NCBI GenBank assembly: GCA_017472925.1
Contig: JAFUNS010000017.1
Location: forward strand, 1-64,000
Length of the DNA: 64,000 nucleotides
Direction: 5' to 3'
From: Bacteroides sp.
GTDB lineage: Bacteria; Bacteroidota; Bacteroidia; Bacteroidales; Bacteroidaceae
Both the position numbers and the translations under genes were made by a program. This document shows positions 16,851-26,183 of the stretch, piece by piece; within the stretch, counting starts at the first letter, position 1, and every line of letters starts with the position of its first letter. The notes beneath the pieces were generated by a model, which was not told where the DNA came from, did no database searches, and saw nothing but the letters and a program-made list of their open reading frames with translations.

Positions 16851-16858
16851 TACCTTTG
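16851..16858 (+). promoter_or_regulatory. -7 box of the ileS operon
   Basis: TACCTTTG, with no clean TTTG at -33. It overlaps an upstream in-frame ATG at 16856, which therefore cannot be the start. Downstream TGGAGG-TG-CCTCCA (16871-16884) is an inverted repeat in the leader. Confidence 0.6.
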
Positions 16859-16918
16859 CAATTTAAAATTTGGAGGTGCCTCCAGAAACTTAATCGATTA
16901 AGAAAAAAACTACATAAT

Positions 16919-19900
16919 ATGAGTAAGAAATTTGCAGAACTTTCGCAACTCAACCTTTCGCAGGTAAACAAGGAAGTGTTGGCTAAATGGGATGAGAATG
17001 ATGTATTCTCTAAAAGTATGACAGAACGTGAAGGATGTCCGTCTTTCGTATTTTACGAAGGTCCTCCTTCTGCAAATGGTATGCCTGGTATTCACCACGT
17101 AATGGCACGTACCATTAAGGATACTTTCTGTCGATACAAAACCATGAAGGGTTTTCAAGTTAAGCGTAAAGCAGGATGGGATACCCATGGACTTCCTGTT
17201 GAACTTGGTGTAGAAAAAGCATTGGGCATTACTAAAGAAGATATTGGTAAGACTATTTCTGTAGCCGAATATAATGCTGCATGTCGTAAAGACGTCATGA
17301 AGTTTACCAAAGAATGGACTGATCTTACTCATAAGATGGGTTATTGGGTGGATTTGGACGATCCATATATCACTTACGATAACCGTTACATTGAAACTTT
17401 ATGGTGGCTTTTGAAGCAACTTTACAACAAGGGCTTGCTCTATAAAGGTTACACTATCCAACCGTATTCTCCAGCTGCAGGTACAGGCCTTAGCTCACAC
17501 GAATTGAATCAACCAGGTTGTTATCGTGACGTGAAGGATACTACTGTTATCGGTCAATTCAAGATGAAGAACCCGAAACCGGAAATGGCAGAATGGGGTA
17601 CTCCGTACTTTATTGCTTGGACCACTACTCCTTGGACATTGCCTTCAAACGTGGCTCTTTGTGTGGGTCCGAAGATTGACTATGTAGCTGTTCAGACTTA
17701 CAATAGCTATTCTGGTGAAAAGATGACCGTAGTATTGGCTAAGCCTCTTTTGAATATGCACTTCAACCCGAAGGCTGCTGACCTTGCTCTTGAAGACTAC
17801 AAGCCCGGTGATAAGCTTGTTCCATTCAAAGTGGTAGGAGAATATAAGGGTACTGACCTTGTGGGCATGGAATATGAACAACTCCTTCCTTGGGTTAAGC
17901 CGGTAAGTGTGGACGAAAACGGCCAATGGAAAGACGCATCTGCTCAGGCTTTCCGTGTGATTCCTGGTGACTACGTAACTACCGAAGACGGTACAGGTAT
18001 CGTACACATCGCTCCGACTTTCGGTGCGGACGACGCCTTTGTTGCGAAAGCTGCCGGCATCCCGTCACTTTTTATGATAAACAAGAAGGACGAGACACGT
18101 CCGATGGTAGACCTTACCGGTAAGTTCTACTTGATGGAAGAACTTGATGAAACATTCTTGGATACTTGCGTGAACAAGGAACTTTATAAGGATTATGAAG
18201 GCCGTTGGGTCAAGAATGCTTATGATCCTCAGTTCACCGTAGATGGTAAGTATGATGAAAAGGCTGCTCAGCAAGCTGAATCACTTGATGTGTTCATCTG
18301 CATCAACATGAAGGGTGAAAACAAGGCCTTCAAGATTGAAAAGCATGTGCACAACTATCCACATTGTTGGCGTACGGACAAGCCGGTATTGTATTATCCG
18401 CTCGATAGCTGGTTCATCCGCTCTACTGCCGCCAAGGAACGCATGATGGAATTGAACAAGACTATCAATTGGAAACCTGAATCAACAGGTACTGGCCGTT
18501 TCGGTAAGTGGCTTGAAAACTTGAATGACTGGAATTTGAGCCGTTCACGTTATTGGGGTACTCCGCTTCCTATTTGGCGTAGCGAAGAAGGCGAAGAACT
18601 CTGCATCGGTTCGGTAGAAGAACTTTATAACGAAATCGAAAAATCAATTGCTGCTGGTTACATGACCACCAATCCATATAAGGAAATGGGATTTGAACCG
18701 GGAGTATATAATAAGGAGAACTACGATAAGATTGACCTTCATCGTCCTTATGTAGATGATATTACTTTGGTATCTGCATCGGGTAAACCTATGAAACGCG
18801 AACTTGACCTTATCGATGTGTGGTTTGATTCGGGTGCTATGCCTTATGCTCAGCTTCACTATCCTTTTGAAAACAAGGAAATAGTAGACAATCGTTCTTA
18901 TTATCCAGCTGATTTCATTGCTGAAGGTGTAGACCAGACTCGTGGTTGGTTCTTTACACTTCATGCTATTGCTACCATGGTATTTGATAGTGTATCGTAC
19001 AAGAACGTTATTTCAAATGGTTTGGTGTTGGACAAGAATGGTAATAAGATGTCCAAGCGTTTGGGTAATGCGGTTGATCCATTTGGTGCTATCGAACAAT
19101 ATGGTTCAGACCCATTGCGTTGGTATATGATTACTAACGCTTCTCCATGGGATAACTTGAAGTTTGACGTGGAAGGTGTAATGGAAGTAACTCGTAAGTT
19201 CTTTGGAACCCTTCATAATACCTATAAGTTCTTTGCTCCGTATGCTAACCTTGATGGATTTACATATGCTGAGGCAGAAGTGCCAGTTGCAGAACGTCCT
19301 GAAATTGACCGTTGGATTTTGTCTGAACTTAATTCATTGATTAAGAATGTAGATGCTTGCTATGCAGATTACGAACCAACTAAGGCGGGCCGATTGATTA
19401 ATGATTTTGTGAACGATAATCTTTCTAACTGGTATGTTCGTCTTTGTCGTAAACGTTTCTGGGGTACAGGTTACACACAAGATAAACTTGCAGCTTATCA
19501 AACGCTTTATGTCTGTTTGGAAACTGTAGCTAAATTGATGGCTCCAATTTCACCGTTCTATGCCGACCAATTGTATATGAACTTAGTATCAACTACAGGT
19601 CGTGATAATGTAGTATCAGTACACTTGGCCAAGTTCCCAGAATGTGATGAAAGCATTATCGATAAGGAACTCGAAAACCGTATGCAAATGGCTCAGAAGG
19701 TATCGTCTATGGGCTTGGCACTCCGTAAGAAAATCAACATCATTGTGAAGCAACCACTTCAGAAGTTAATGATTCCGGTAGATGCTGTGACCAAAGAACG
19801 TTTGGAAGCGGTGAAGTCACTCATCATGAATGAAGTTAACATCAAGGAAATTGATTTTGTTGAAGGTGCTTCTGATATCCTTGTGAAGAAGGTGAAGTGT

Positions 19901-20404
19901 AACTTCAAGATTATGGGTAAGAAGTTTGGTCCGTTGATGAAGCAAGTAGCTGCAGCAGTAACTACTATGAGTCAAGAACAAATTGCAGAATTAGAAACCA
20001 ATGGTAAACTTACTCTCGATTTGAATGGTACGCCTGCTGAAATTGAAGCTGGAGAAGTTGAAATCTTCAGTGAAGATATCCCAGGATGGGTAGTAGCCAA
20101 TGAAGGTACCTTGACCGTAGCACTTGATACTGTTGTGACAGATGAACTTCGTCGCGAAGGTATTGCTCGTGAATTAGTAAGTAAGATTCAAAATATCAGA
20201 AAGAGCAGTGGCTTTGAAATTACAGATAAGATTAACATCACTCTTTCAAAAAATGCTCAGACAGATGATGCGATAAATGAATATAATACTTATATTTGCA
20301 ACCAAGTATTGGCTAATAGCTTACAGTTGGCTGATAATGTGGAAGGTACAGAATTAGTATTTGATGAATTTACGCTTTATATAAATGTAGTGAAAGAATA
20401 TTAA
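16919..20404 (+). CDS. ileS: Isoleucyl-tRNA synthetase
   Basis: 1161 aa from the ATG at 16919 (MSKKFAELSQLNLSQ). Class I synthetase charging tRNA-Ile. The HIGH motif appears as GMPGIHHVMA near residue 62 and the KMSKS motif as NKMSKRLGN; the editing insert lies between them with TTTPWTLPSNVA and DDAFV. The C-terminal anticodon-binding domain has WILSELNSL and NWYVRLCRKRFW. The length fits the long eukaryote-like form found in Bacteroidetes. The alternative in-frame ATG at 16856 overlaps the -7 box and is rejected. It heads the ileS/dksA-like/lspA unit, with 19 nt to the next gene. Confidence 0.97.
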   Translation: MSKKFAELSQLNLSQVNKEVLAKWDENDVFSKSMTEREGCPSFVFYEGPPSANGMPGIHHVMARTIKDTFCRYKTMKGFQVKRKAGWDTHGLPVELGVEKALGITKEDIGKTISVAEYNAACRKDVMKFTKEWTDLTHKMGYWVDLDDPYITYDNRYIETLWWLLKQLYNKGLLYKGYTIQPYSPAAGTGLSSHELNQPGCYRDVKDTTVIGQFKMKNPKPEMAEWGTPYFIAWTTTPWTLPSNVALCVGPKIDYVAVQTYNSYSGEKMTVVLAKPLLNMHFNPKAADLALEDYKPGDKLVPFKVVGEYKGTDLVGMEYEQLLPWVKPVSVDENGQWKDASAQAFRVIPGDYVTTEDGTGIVHIAPTFGADDAFVAKAAGIPSLFMINKKDETRPMVDLTGKFYLMEELDETFLDTCVNKELYKDYEGRWVKNAYDPQFTVDGKYDEKAAQQAESLDVFICINMKGENKAFKIEKHVHNYPHCWRTDKPVLYYPLDSWFIRSTAAKERMMELNKTINWKPESTGTGRFGKWLENLNDWNLSRSRYWGTPLPIWRSEEGEELCIGSVEELYNEIEKSIAAGYMTTNPYKEMGFEPGVYNKENYDKIDLHRPYVDDITLVSASGKPMKRELDLIDVWFDSGAMPYAQLHYPFENKEIVDNRSYYPADFIAEGVDQTRGWFFTLHAIATMVFDSVSYKNVISNGLVLDKNGNKMSKRLGNAVDPFGAIEQYGSDPLRWYMITNASPWDNLKFDVEGVMEVTRKFFGTLHNTYKFFAPYANLDGFTYAEAEVPVAERPEIDRWILSELNSLIKNVDACYADYEPTKAGRLINDFVNDNLSNWYVRLCRKRFWGTGYTQDKLAAYQTLYVCLETVAKLMAPISPFYADQLYMNLVSTTGRDNVVSVHLAKFPECDESIIDKELENRMQMAQKVSSMGLALRKKINIIVKQPLQKLMIPVDAVTKERLEAVKSLIMNEVNIKEIDFVEGASDILVKKVKCNFKIMGKKFGPLMKQVAAAVTTMSQEQIAELETNGKLTLDLNGTPAEIEAGEVEIFSEDIPGWVVANEGTLTVALDTVVTDELRREGIARELVSKIQNIRKSSGFEITDKINITLSKNAQTDDAINEYNTYICNQVLANSLQLADNVEGTELVFDEFTLYINVVKEY

Positions 20405-20423
20405 CCTTTAAAAATACAATGTT

Positions 20424-20804
20424 ATGGCTGAAAAGACAAGATACTCTGATGCGGAATTAGAAGAATTTCGAGCCATCATCATGGAAAAACTCGAAGTGGC
20501 ACAACGTGAATATGATAGACTGAAAAGTACTATTATGAACAAGGATGGAAATAGTGTGGACGATACATCACCTACTTATAAGATATTGGAAGAAGGTGCA
20601 AACACTCTTTCTAAAGAAGAAACAACCCGTTTGGCTGCACGTCAACAAAAATTTATCCAGAACCTTCAAGCTGCTTTGATTCGTATTGAGAACAAGACCT
20701 ATGGAATTTGTCGTGAAACAGGTAAATTGATACCTGCTGGACGTCTTCGTGCGGTTCCTCATGCGACTTTGAGTATTGAAGCAAAACAATCTGGAAGTAA
20801 ATAA
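20424..20804 (+). CDS. TraR/DksA-family protein lacking the zinc cysteines
   Basis: 126 aa. A coiled-coil N-terminal part (about 10-90) with AEKTRYSDAELEEFR is followed by the family C-terminal block YGICRETGKLIPAGRLRAVPH. In zinc-containing DksA four cysteines coordinate the metal. Here only C96 remains, and the others are T99, S117 and A120. The fold may be stabilised without zinc, as in other Bacteroidetes members and the cysteine-poor DksA2 type. The expected role is binding RNA polymerase through the secondary channel in the stringent response; that is inferred from family. It lies 19 nt after ileS. Confidence 0.85.
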   Translation: MAEKTRYSDAELEEFRAIIMEKLEVAQREYDRLKSTIMNKDGNSVDDTSPTYKILEEGANTLSKEETTRLAARQQKFIQNLQAALIRIENKTYGICRETGKLIPAGRLRAVPHATLSIEAKQSGSK

Positions 20805-20820
20805 TGATGATTTATTGGTT

Positions 20821-20854
20821 ATTCTGAATGGAGATAGTATCTTCTATTCAGAAT
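20821..20854 (+). terminator. Hairpin between the dksA-like gene and lspA
   Basis: ATTCTGAAT arms (20821-20829, 20846-20854) with further inner pairing, followed by GACTATTTTTT. It could be a weak or partial terminator within the ileS-lspA region. Confidence 0.5.
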
Positions 20855-20881
20855 GACTATTTTTTGTACAAAAACTGAATA

Positions 20882-21532
20882 ATGAATAAATTTCTTTCCA
20901 AAGGACAACTCTCAATTCTTATTATATTTTCGGTACTTATCATTGACCAAATTATAAAAATATGGGTAAAAACCAACATGTTTTGGCATGAAAGTATCCG
21001 TATAACCGATTGGTTCTTTATCTATTTTACAGAGAATAATGGCATGGCTTTTGGTATGGAAATAATAGGAAAATTATTTCTTACTTCTTTCCGTATCATA
21101 GCTGTAGTTTTGATTATTTGGTATTTGATAAAGATAGTGAAGCAGAATTTAAAGACCGGGTATATTGTTTGTATCTCATTGATTTTAGCTGGCGCTATCG
21201 GTAACATTATTGATTGTGTGTTTTATGGGGTATTGTTCAGTGAAAGCACACATAGCTCTTTAGCTACTTTTGTACCTATAGGTGAAGGTTATTCTGAATG
21301 GTTTTATGGAAAGGTGGTAGATATGTTCTATTTCCCAATCATTGATACAAATTGGCCAGAATGGATGCCTTTTGTTGGGGGAGAACATTTCATATTCTTT
21401 AGTCCTATTTTTAATTTTGCCGATGCAGCTATCAGTTGCGGTATTATTGCCTTGATTTTGTTTTATAGTAAATATCTGAATGATAATATGCATCATTCGG
21501 CAGAAAAGAATGAAACAGATGCGGATAAATAA
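20882..21532 (+). CDS. lspA: Lipoprotein signal peptidase (signal peptidase II)
   Basis: 216 aa inner-membrane aspartyl protease that removes signal peptides from prolipoproteins after lipidation. Hydrophobic helices lie at about 9-27, 62-82, 93-115 and 180-200. The catalytic aspartates are in KVVDMFYF and FNFADAAIS; FTENNGMAFG is the conserved loop. It is longer than the E. coli enzyme because of an insert around the periplasmic loop, common in Bacteroidetes. The following lipoprotein gene overlaps its 3' end by 23 nt, which fits a functional pairing. Confidence 0.93.
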   Translation: MNKFLSKGQLSILIIFSVLIIDQIIKIWVKTNMFWHESIRITDWFFIYFTENNGMAFGMEIIGKLFLTSFRIIAVVLIIWYLIKIVKQNLKTGYIVCISLILAGAIGNIIDCVFYGVLFSESTHSSLATFVPIGEGYSEWFYGKVVDMFYFPIIDTNWPEWMPFVGGEHFIFFSPIFNFADAAISCGIIALILFYSKYLNDNMHHSAEKNETDADK

Positions 21533-22400
21533 TTGGCTTGTCGGAGTATTGTTGAGCTGTTTGATTGTTGGTTGTGGAAAACAGATACCAAGTGATGTTA
21601 TCCAACCCAGTCAAATGGAGGAGATTTTGTATGATTACCATCTTTCTGTAAGTATGACCAATAATCTGAAATCGGATGAATATTATAAGAGAAAAGCTTA
21701 TCAAGATTATATCTTTCAGAAGCATTCGGTAACAGAAGCTGAGTTTGATTCGTCCATGGTTTGGTATACGCGTCATACAAGTGAATTGGCAGCTATCTAT
21801 TCAAACTTGAGTGAGCGTTTCAAGAAGGACAAACAACGTATTGAAATGTTCTTGAATGCAAGAGGAGAAGAGGAATTCGTGTCATTACCTGGTGATACTG
21901 TTGATGCGTGGCCATATCGTAAATTGTATTGGTTGGCTGATAATCCAATGAATAATTTGTTTGTCTTTGAAATAGAACCAGATACTAATTTTCATTTGAA
22001 AGACGCTTTTTTATGGAAAGCCAATTATACCTTTTTATCTGAAGGTAGTGTAATTATGGCAATGAATGTGCAGTATGATAATGATTCTGTTATTGGACAA
22101 AGTAAGCAAATAGTACGTTCTGGAATGGATAGTATATATTTACATACTGATTCTACTTATCAAATAAAGAAGATTAACGGTTTCTTTTATTTATCAGGAG
22201 ATTCTTTACAGAAACCTAATGTGTTGATTAATGATGTATCATTGACTAAGTATCATGCTCCTAAAGATTCAATTGTCAGCGAACTACAAGATAGTATAAA
22301 TGCATCTTTAGTGAAGGATTCTGTCAATGTACTACCCCGATCAAAGAATAAGCTGATTGATAAACCTATCAAATTACAAAGAACACTACCTAATGAATGA
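21510..22400 (+). CDS. DUF4296 lipoprotein
   Basis: 296 aa from the ATG at 21510 (MKQMRINNWL); the ATG at 21519 is equally possible. A hydrophobic stretch ends in the lipobox LIVGC, giving a lipidated cysteine and periplasmic or outer-membrane location. After it, IPSDVIQPSQMEEILYDYHL is the DUF4296 signature. The rest is unassigned, with beta-rich segments after residue 140. Function is unknown. It overlaps lspA and the next gene, so the three are translationally coupled. Confidence 0.8.
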   Translation: MKQMRINNWLVGVLLSCLIVGCGKQIPSDVIQPSQMEEILYDYHLSVSMTNNLKSDEYYKRKAYQDYIFQKHSVTEAEFDSSMVWYTRHTSELAAIYSNLSERFKKDKQRIEMFLNARGEEEFVSLPGDTVDAWPYRKLYWLADNPMNNLFVFEIEPDTNFHLKDAFLWKANYTFLSEGSVIMAMNVQYDNDSVIGQSKQIVRSGMDSIYLHTDSTYQIKKINGFFYLSGDSLQKPNVLINDVSLTKYHAPKDSIVSELQDSINASLVKDSVNVLPRSKNKLIDKPIKLQRTLPNE

Positions 22401-22719
22401 CATAAAGAAATTTGCGTGTCATAAGCTCTATTGGAATATAGATTCCTGTCAAGGGCAGTCTGTTGTTAGTGTCAATGATAGAGGTGAGGTAATTTCTTTT
22501 CAATTATTGGACGAAGAAATAAGACATACTGAATGGATAGGAGGGGTGATTATTCTTTCTCCTATGATAGAATTAAGTATGGCAAGAGATTTCAAAACAC
22601 TGCTTAATGATGCTTTTCGAGAAAAAAATGATTCTCATTTATATGCATGGCATGTATCTCATTTCGATTTTACCAAAGAGGATATAAATCCTCAAAGTAT
22701 TTTAAGAAAACTACATTGA
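22393..22719 (+). CDS. Small conserved protein of the lspA operon, amidohydrolase-like N-terminal domain
   Basis: 108 aa from the ATG at 22393 (MNDIKKFACHKLYWN), overlapping the previous stop. The pattern of short beta strands (SVVSVNDRGEVISFQLLDEE, WIGGVIILSP) resembles the N-terminal beta-sandwich of amidohydrolases, but no metal-binding motif follows. I recognise a similar protein after lspA/DUF4296 genes in Bacteroides only as hypothetical. Its 3' end overlaps the convergent methyltransferase gene by 9 nt. Confidence 0.65.
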   Translation: MNDIKKFACHKLYWNIDSCQGQSVVSVNDRGEVISFQLLDEEIRHTEWIGGVIILSPMIELSMARDFKTLLNDAFREKNDSHLYAWHVSHFDFTKEDINPQSILRKLH

Positions 22720-23475
22720 TCGTCTTCTGAATTCAGCACATACGATAGCAGTTGCTATGGCAACATTCAGCGATTCAGAGGTCTCTCTAGAAGTTGGATA
22801 GTTGGGTATATATAGTTTCTTATTGATTAGTTTCGACACTTCTTTACTTACTCCGTTCCCTTCATTTCCCATGATGATAAGTCCATTCTTGGATAAGTCT
22901 TCTCCGTATATATTGTTGCCATCAAGGAATGTCCCGAAAATCGGAATATCCTTTACAGATGTAATGAGTTTAACCAAATCGCAATAATGTAACTTGACAC
23001 GTGCCAAAGCACCCATAGTCGCTTGAATAACTTTAGGATTATATACATCTACAGTACCATGGGAACAGAAAATATTTTCAATACCAAACCAATCGGCCAA
23101 TCGAATGATGGTGCCTAAATTACCTGGATCTTGTATATCGTCTAATGCAAGGCATAGGGAATGTTTCATTATATCTGTTGGCGTTTCATAATGTGGTTGC
23201 TCAAATATGGCTAAAACATCTTGTGGCGTTTTCAATAAACTGGCGCGAGATAATTCATCGGGTGTTACTTCAATGATTTCATCTGCAGTAACTTTGGGAT
23301 TCTTTTCTAACCAATTGGGAAGTGCTACAATGAGTTTACAAGGAAAATGACCTAATAAATCGCCTACTAATTTATGTCCTTCGGCTATAAATACTCCTTC
23401 TTCCTTACGATTTTTCTTTAATTCTAATGAGTGGATATATTTAATCTTGTTTTTGCTAAGCATAAATTTATTCAA
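22711..23475 (-). CDS. TrmH/SpoU-family RNA 2'-O-methyltransferase
   Basis: 254 aa. The N-terminal substrate-binding domain (SLELKKNRKEEGVFIAEG, about 15-100) precedes the SPOUT knot: LALDDIQDPGNLGTIIRLADWFG, LIIMGNEGNGVSKEV and IPNYPTSRETSESLNVAIATAI are the three SpoU motifs. It methylates a ribose in rRNA or tRNA using SAM; the target nucleotide is not predictable. It is divergent from tamL, with 83 bp between them carrying both -7 boxes. Confidence 0.9.
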   Translation of the reverse strand: MNKFMLSKNKIKYIHSLELKKNRKEEGVFIAEGHKLVGDLLGHFPCKLIVALPNWLEKNPKVTADEIIEVTPDELSRASLLKTPQDVLAIFEQPHYETPTDIMKHSLCLALDDIQDPGNLGTIIRLADWFGIENIFCSHGTVDVYNPKVIQATMGALARVKLHYCDLVKLITSVKDIPIFGTFLDGNNIYGEDLSKNGLIIMGNEGNGVSKEVSKLINKKLYIPNYPTSRETSESLNVAIATAIVCAEFRRRSM

Positions 23476-23492
23476 AATACAATTATTATTGG

Positions 23493-23500
23493 CAAAGCTA
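23493..23500 (-). promoter_or_regulatory. -7 box of the TrmH-family gene
   Basis: TAGCTTTG on the minus strand, 17 nt before the ATG at 23475. Confidence 0.5.
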
Positions 23501-23523
23501 AAAAGATATTTTTAATTTATAGC

Positions 23524-23531
23524 TATATTTG
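23524..23531 (+). promoter_or_regulatory. -7 box of tamL
   Basis: TATATTTG, 27 nt before the ATG at 23559; no clear -33 box. Confidence 0.45.
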
Positions 23532-23558
23532 TGGAAAAATTATGAGAACCATTAAGGT

Positions 23559-25865
23559 ATGATGAAGAGTTTACCACTTTATATATATATTCTTTGTGTA
23601 TCATTGTTATGCTCTTGTTCCGTCAATAAATTTATTCCTGACGGAAGCTATTTATTGGATGAGGTTAACATTGAATCTGATACAAAAGAAGTAAATCCCT
23701 CTCAGTTTTCCAGCTATATCCGACAGAATCCTAATGCCAAATGGTTTAATTTGGTCAAAGTGCCTTTGCGTATCTATTGTATCTCGGGTAAAGATTCTAC
23801 CAAGCGAATCAATCGCTTTTTTCGAAACATAGGTGATGCTCCTGAAATTTTTGATGAAGAAATCGCTTTGAAAACGCAAATGGAGATAGAAAAAGCGGTA
23901 AGGAACATGGGATATATGCAGGCGAATGTTAGCATGAACAAACAAATAAAGAAAAAGAAACTGAAACTGACGTACGATATTGCAGCAGGTAATCCTTATA
24001 TGGTTAAGCATATTGCTTATGATATTAACGACCATTTGATTAGCGATATAATTGAAGCGGATTCCATCCAATCATATCTGTATGAAGGTATGCCTTTGGA
24101 TGTGACGATATTGGATAATGAACGTCAACGAATTACCAAACAACTACAAAATAGTGGATATTATAAATTCAATAAAGATTTTATAGTATATCAGGCTGAT
24201 ACGATAAGAAATTCTCGTCTTGTAGATTTAACGATGAAGTTGTTGCCTTACCAGCGTAGGAAAGAAGATTTGCCAACACCTCATCAACGTTATACAATTA
24301 GGAATGTGAATTTTTTGGTGGATAATGATATCGCTCGTGTCGACAACAATTTTACGGGATATGATTCTTTGAGTTATAAAGATTACCATATTTATTATAA
24401 GGGTAAGACTTATCTGCGTCCAGGTACTTTGGTTGACTTCAATTATATTCAACCGCATGAATTGTTTAATGAGCAGGATGTGCAGAATACTTATTCGTCA
24501 ATGGGACGTTTGCGCGCCTTGAAATATATTAATATACGTTTTGATGAGCTGGCAGATAGCGATAATCAATTGGATGCTAATATCCTTTTGACTAAAGGAA
24601 AGGATAAATCATTGTCTTTTGAAGTTGAAGGAACAAATTCGGCAGGTGACTTGGGAGCTGCAGCATCAGTTACTTTTCAACACCGTAATTTGTTTAAAGG
24701 GTCAGAAACCTTTACGTTTAAGGTGCGTGGAGCATATGAGGCAATTACAGGCTTGGAAGAAGGATATGAAAATGATGACTATAAAGAATATGGTATTGAA
24801 AGTAGTTTGAATTTCCCTCAATTTATGTTCCCTTTCTTGTCGTCTGAATTTAAGAGTAGAATTAGAGCAACCTCTGAAGTGGGAGCAAAGTTCAATTCGC
24901 AACTAAGACCAGAATTTACAAGAACATTGGCTTCTGCATCGTGGAGTTATCGATGGACGGATAAGATACGTTCCCAACATCGTCTGGATTTATTGGATAT
25001 TAACTATATTTATGTACCCTGGAAATCTCAGACATTTACTGAATATCTTGAAAACTTGACAGACCGTAATTCTATCTTGATAAAGAGTTATGAAGACCAA
25101 TTGATTGTAAAGATGGGCTATTCATATACATATAATAGTGCCAATAATCCGCTTGAAGCTAAAAAGCGTAGGAATACATATTCTATCCGTGTAAATATTG
25201 AAGAATCCGGTAATTTATTGTATGTTGCATCTAAATTGGTACACGATAAACCTAAAGGAAATTCAGGCTATGAAATAGCCAATATACCTTTTGCGCAGTA
25301 TGTTAAAGGAGACTTTGATTATGCCCATCATTTCAATATTGACAATCGAAATTCTTTGGTTTTTCATATAGGGATGGGTATAGCATATCCGTATGCAAAT
25401 TCTCAAATGCTTCCTTTTGAAAAGCGTTATTTCTCTGGAGGCCCCAATAGTGTGCGTGGATGGTCGGTACGTTCATTAGGTCCTGGATCATATAAGGGAG
25501 CTGATGGAGGCATGAATTATATTAATCATGCAGGTGATATAAAATTAGATTTGAATATAGAATATCGCACTTATTTGTTTTGGAAATTTCATGGAGCAGC
25601 ATTTGTTGATGCAGGTAATATATGGAATATACACGAATATGAAGGACAAGAAGAAGGTACATTCCGGATGAAAACCTTTTATAAGCAGTTGGCGGTTGCT
25701 TATGGTTTGGGACTTCGTCTTGATTTGGATTACTTGATTCTTCGTTTTGATGGAGGTATGAAAGCAGTGAATCCTATGGATTCGGGAAAAGACAAGTATC
25801 CCTTTTTGCGTCCTCGTATGGGGCGTGACTTTGCTTTCCATTTTGCAGTTGGATATCCTTTCTAA
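23559..25865 (+). CDS. tamL: TamL: BamA/TamA-family outer-membrane protein with lipoprotein signal
   Basis: 768 aa. The signal segment ends in LLCSC (C20), so the N-terminus is predicted to be lipidated, the feature separating Bacteroidetes TamL from TamA. POTRA domains span about residues 30-330 and a 16-strand barrel the rest. The barrel shows RYFSGGPNSVRGWSVRSLGPG (loop 6 region) and the terminal strand FAFHFAVGYPF with its aromatic end. It is expected to work with inner-membrane TamB in inserting or lipid-supplying the outer membrane; tamB is not adjacent. A small gene follows by 18 nt. Confidence 0.88.
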   Translation: MMKSLPLYIYILCVSLLCSCSVNKFIPDGSYLLDEVNIESDTKEVNPSQFSSYIRQNPNAKWFNLVKVPLRIYCISGKDSTKRINRFFRNIGDAPEIFDEEIALKTQMEIEKAVRNMGYMQANVSMNKQIKKKKLKLTYDIAAGNPYMVKHIAYDINDHLISDIIEADSIQSYLYEGMPLDVTILDNERQRITKQLQNSGYYKFNKDFIVYQADTIRNSRLVDLTMKLLPYQRRKEDLPTPHQRYTIRNVNFLVDNDIARVDNNFTGYDSLSYKDYHIYYKGKTYLRPGTLVDFNYIQPHELFNEQDVQNTYSSMGRLRALKYINIRFDELADSDNQLDANILLTKGKDKSLSFEVEGTNSAGDLGAAASVTFQHRNLFKGSETFTFKVRGAYEAITGLEEGYENDDYKEYGIESSLNFPQFMFPFLSSEFKSRIRATSEVGAKFNSQLRPEFTRTLASASWSYRWTDKIRSQHRLDLLDINYIYVPWKSQTFTEYLENLTDRNSILIKSYEDQLIVKMGYSYTYNSANNPLEAKKRRNTYSIRVNIEESGNLLYVASKLVHDKPKGNSGYEIANIPFAQYVKGDFDYAHHFNIDNRNSLVFHIGMGIAYPYANSQMLPFEKRYFSGGPNSVRGWSVRSLGPGSYKGADGGMNYINHAGDIKLDLNIEYRTYLFWKFHGAAFVDAGNIWNIHEYEGQEEGTFRMKTFYKQLAVAYGLGLRLDLDYLILRFDGGMKAVNPMDSGKDKYPFLRPRMGRDFAFHFAVGYPF

Positions 25866-25883
25866 ACAATAATATATATAATT

Positions 25884-26105
25884 ATGGGCCCCTATACGTT
25901 AGAAAAACTAAATGAATTAAAGGAATGGTTTGATACACATGAACTACCAATAGATTTGCAATTGGATAAATCTACATATATACCCGATTTGAAAGATACA
26001 GTGTTGGCTCTTTTGGATCAAGCGTTTGTATGTTATTCAAATCCGAAGATGCAAGGAGGTATTGTATTGCTTGAAAAAATTAAAATCCATTTGGATAAAA
26101 CTTAA
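25884..26105 (+). CDS. Small DUF6965-like protein
   Basis: 73 aa, soluble, acidic and mostly helical. TLEKLNELKEWFDTHELP and LQLDKSTYIPDLKDTV resemble small Bacteroidetes proteins of the DUF6965 type; function is unknown. It follows tamL by 18 nt and is probably co-transcribed. The aquaporin promoter starts 14 nt after its stop. Confidence 0.6.
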   Translation: MGPYTLEKLNELKEWFDTHELPIDLQLDKSTYIPDLKDTVLALLDQAFVCYSNPKMQGGIVLLEKIKIHLDKT

Positions 26106-26119
26106 AAATGAACGGATAT

Positions 26120-26151
26120 TTTGTCTGTTTTCTTCTTTTTTTATACATTTG
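26120..26151 (+). promoter_or_regulatory. Promoter of aqpZ
   Basis: TTTG (26120-26123), 20 nt, TACATTTG (26144-26151), a full consensus, 32 nt before the ATG at 26184. Confidence 0.75.
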
Positions 26152-26183
26152 GCAATAATTTACTAACATTTAATAATTTTATC

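Noticed and set aside
16856-16918. Upstream ATG of ileS
   Set aside because: It overlaps the -7 promoter box, so it would not be in the mRNA.
26121-26183. Upstream start of aqpZ
   Set aside because: The segment contains the -33 and -7 boxes. The conserved protein begins at MKKYLAEMIG.
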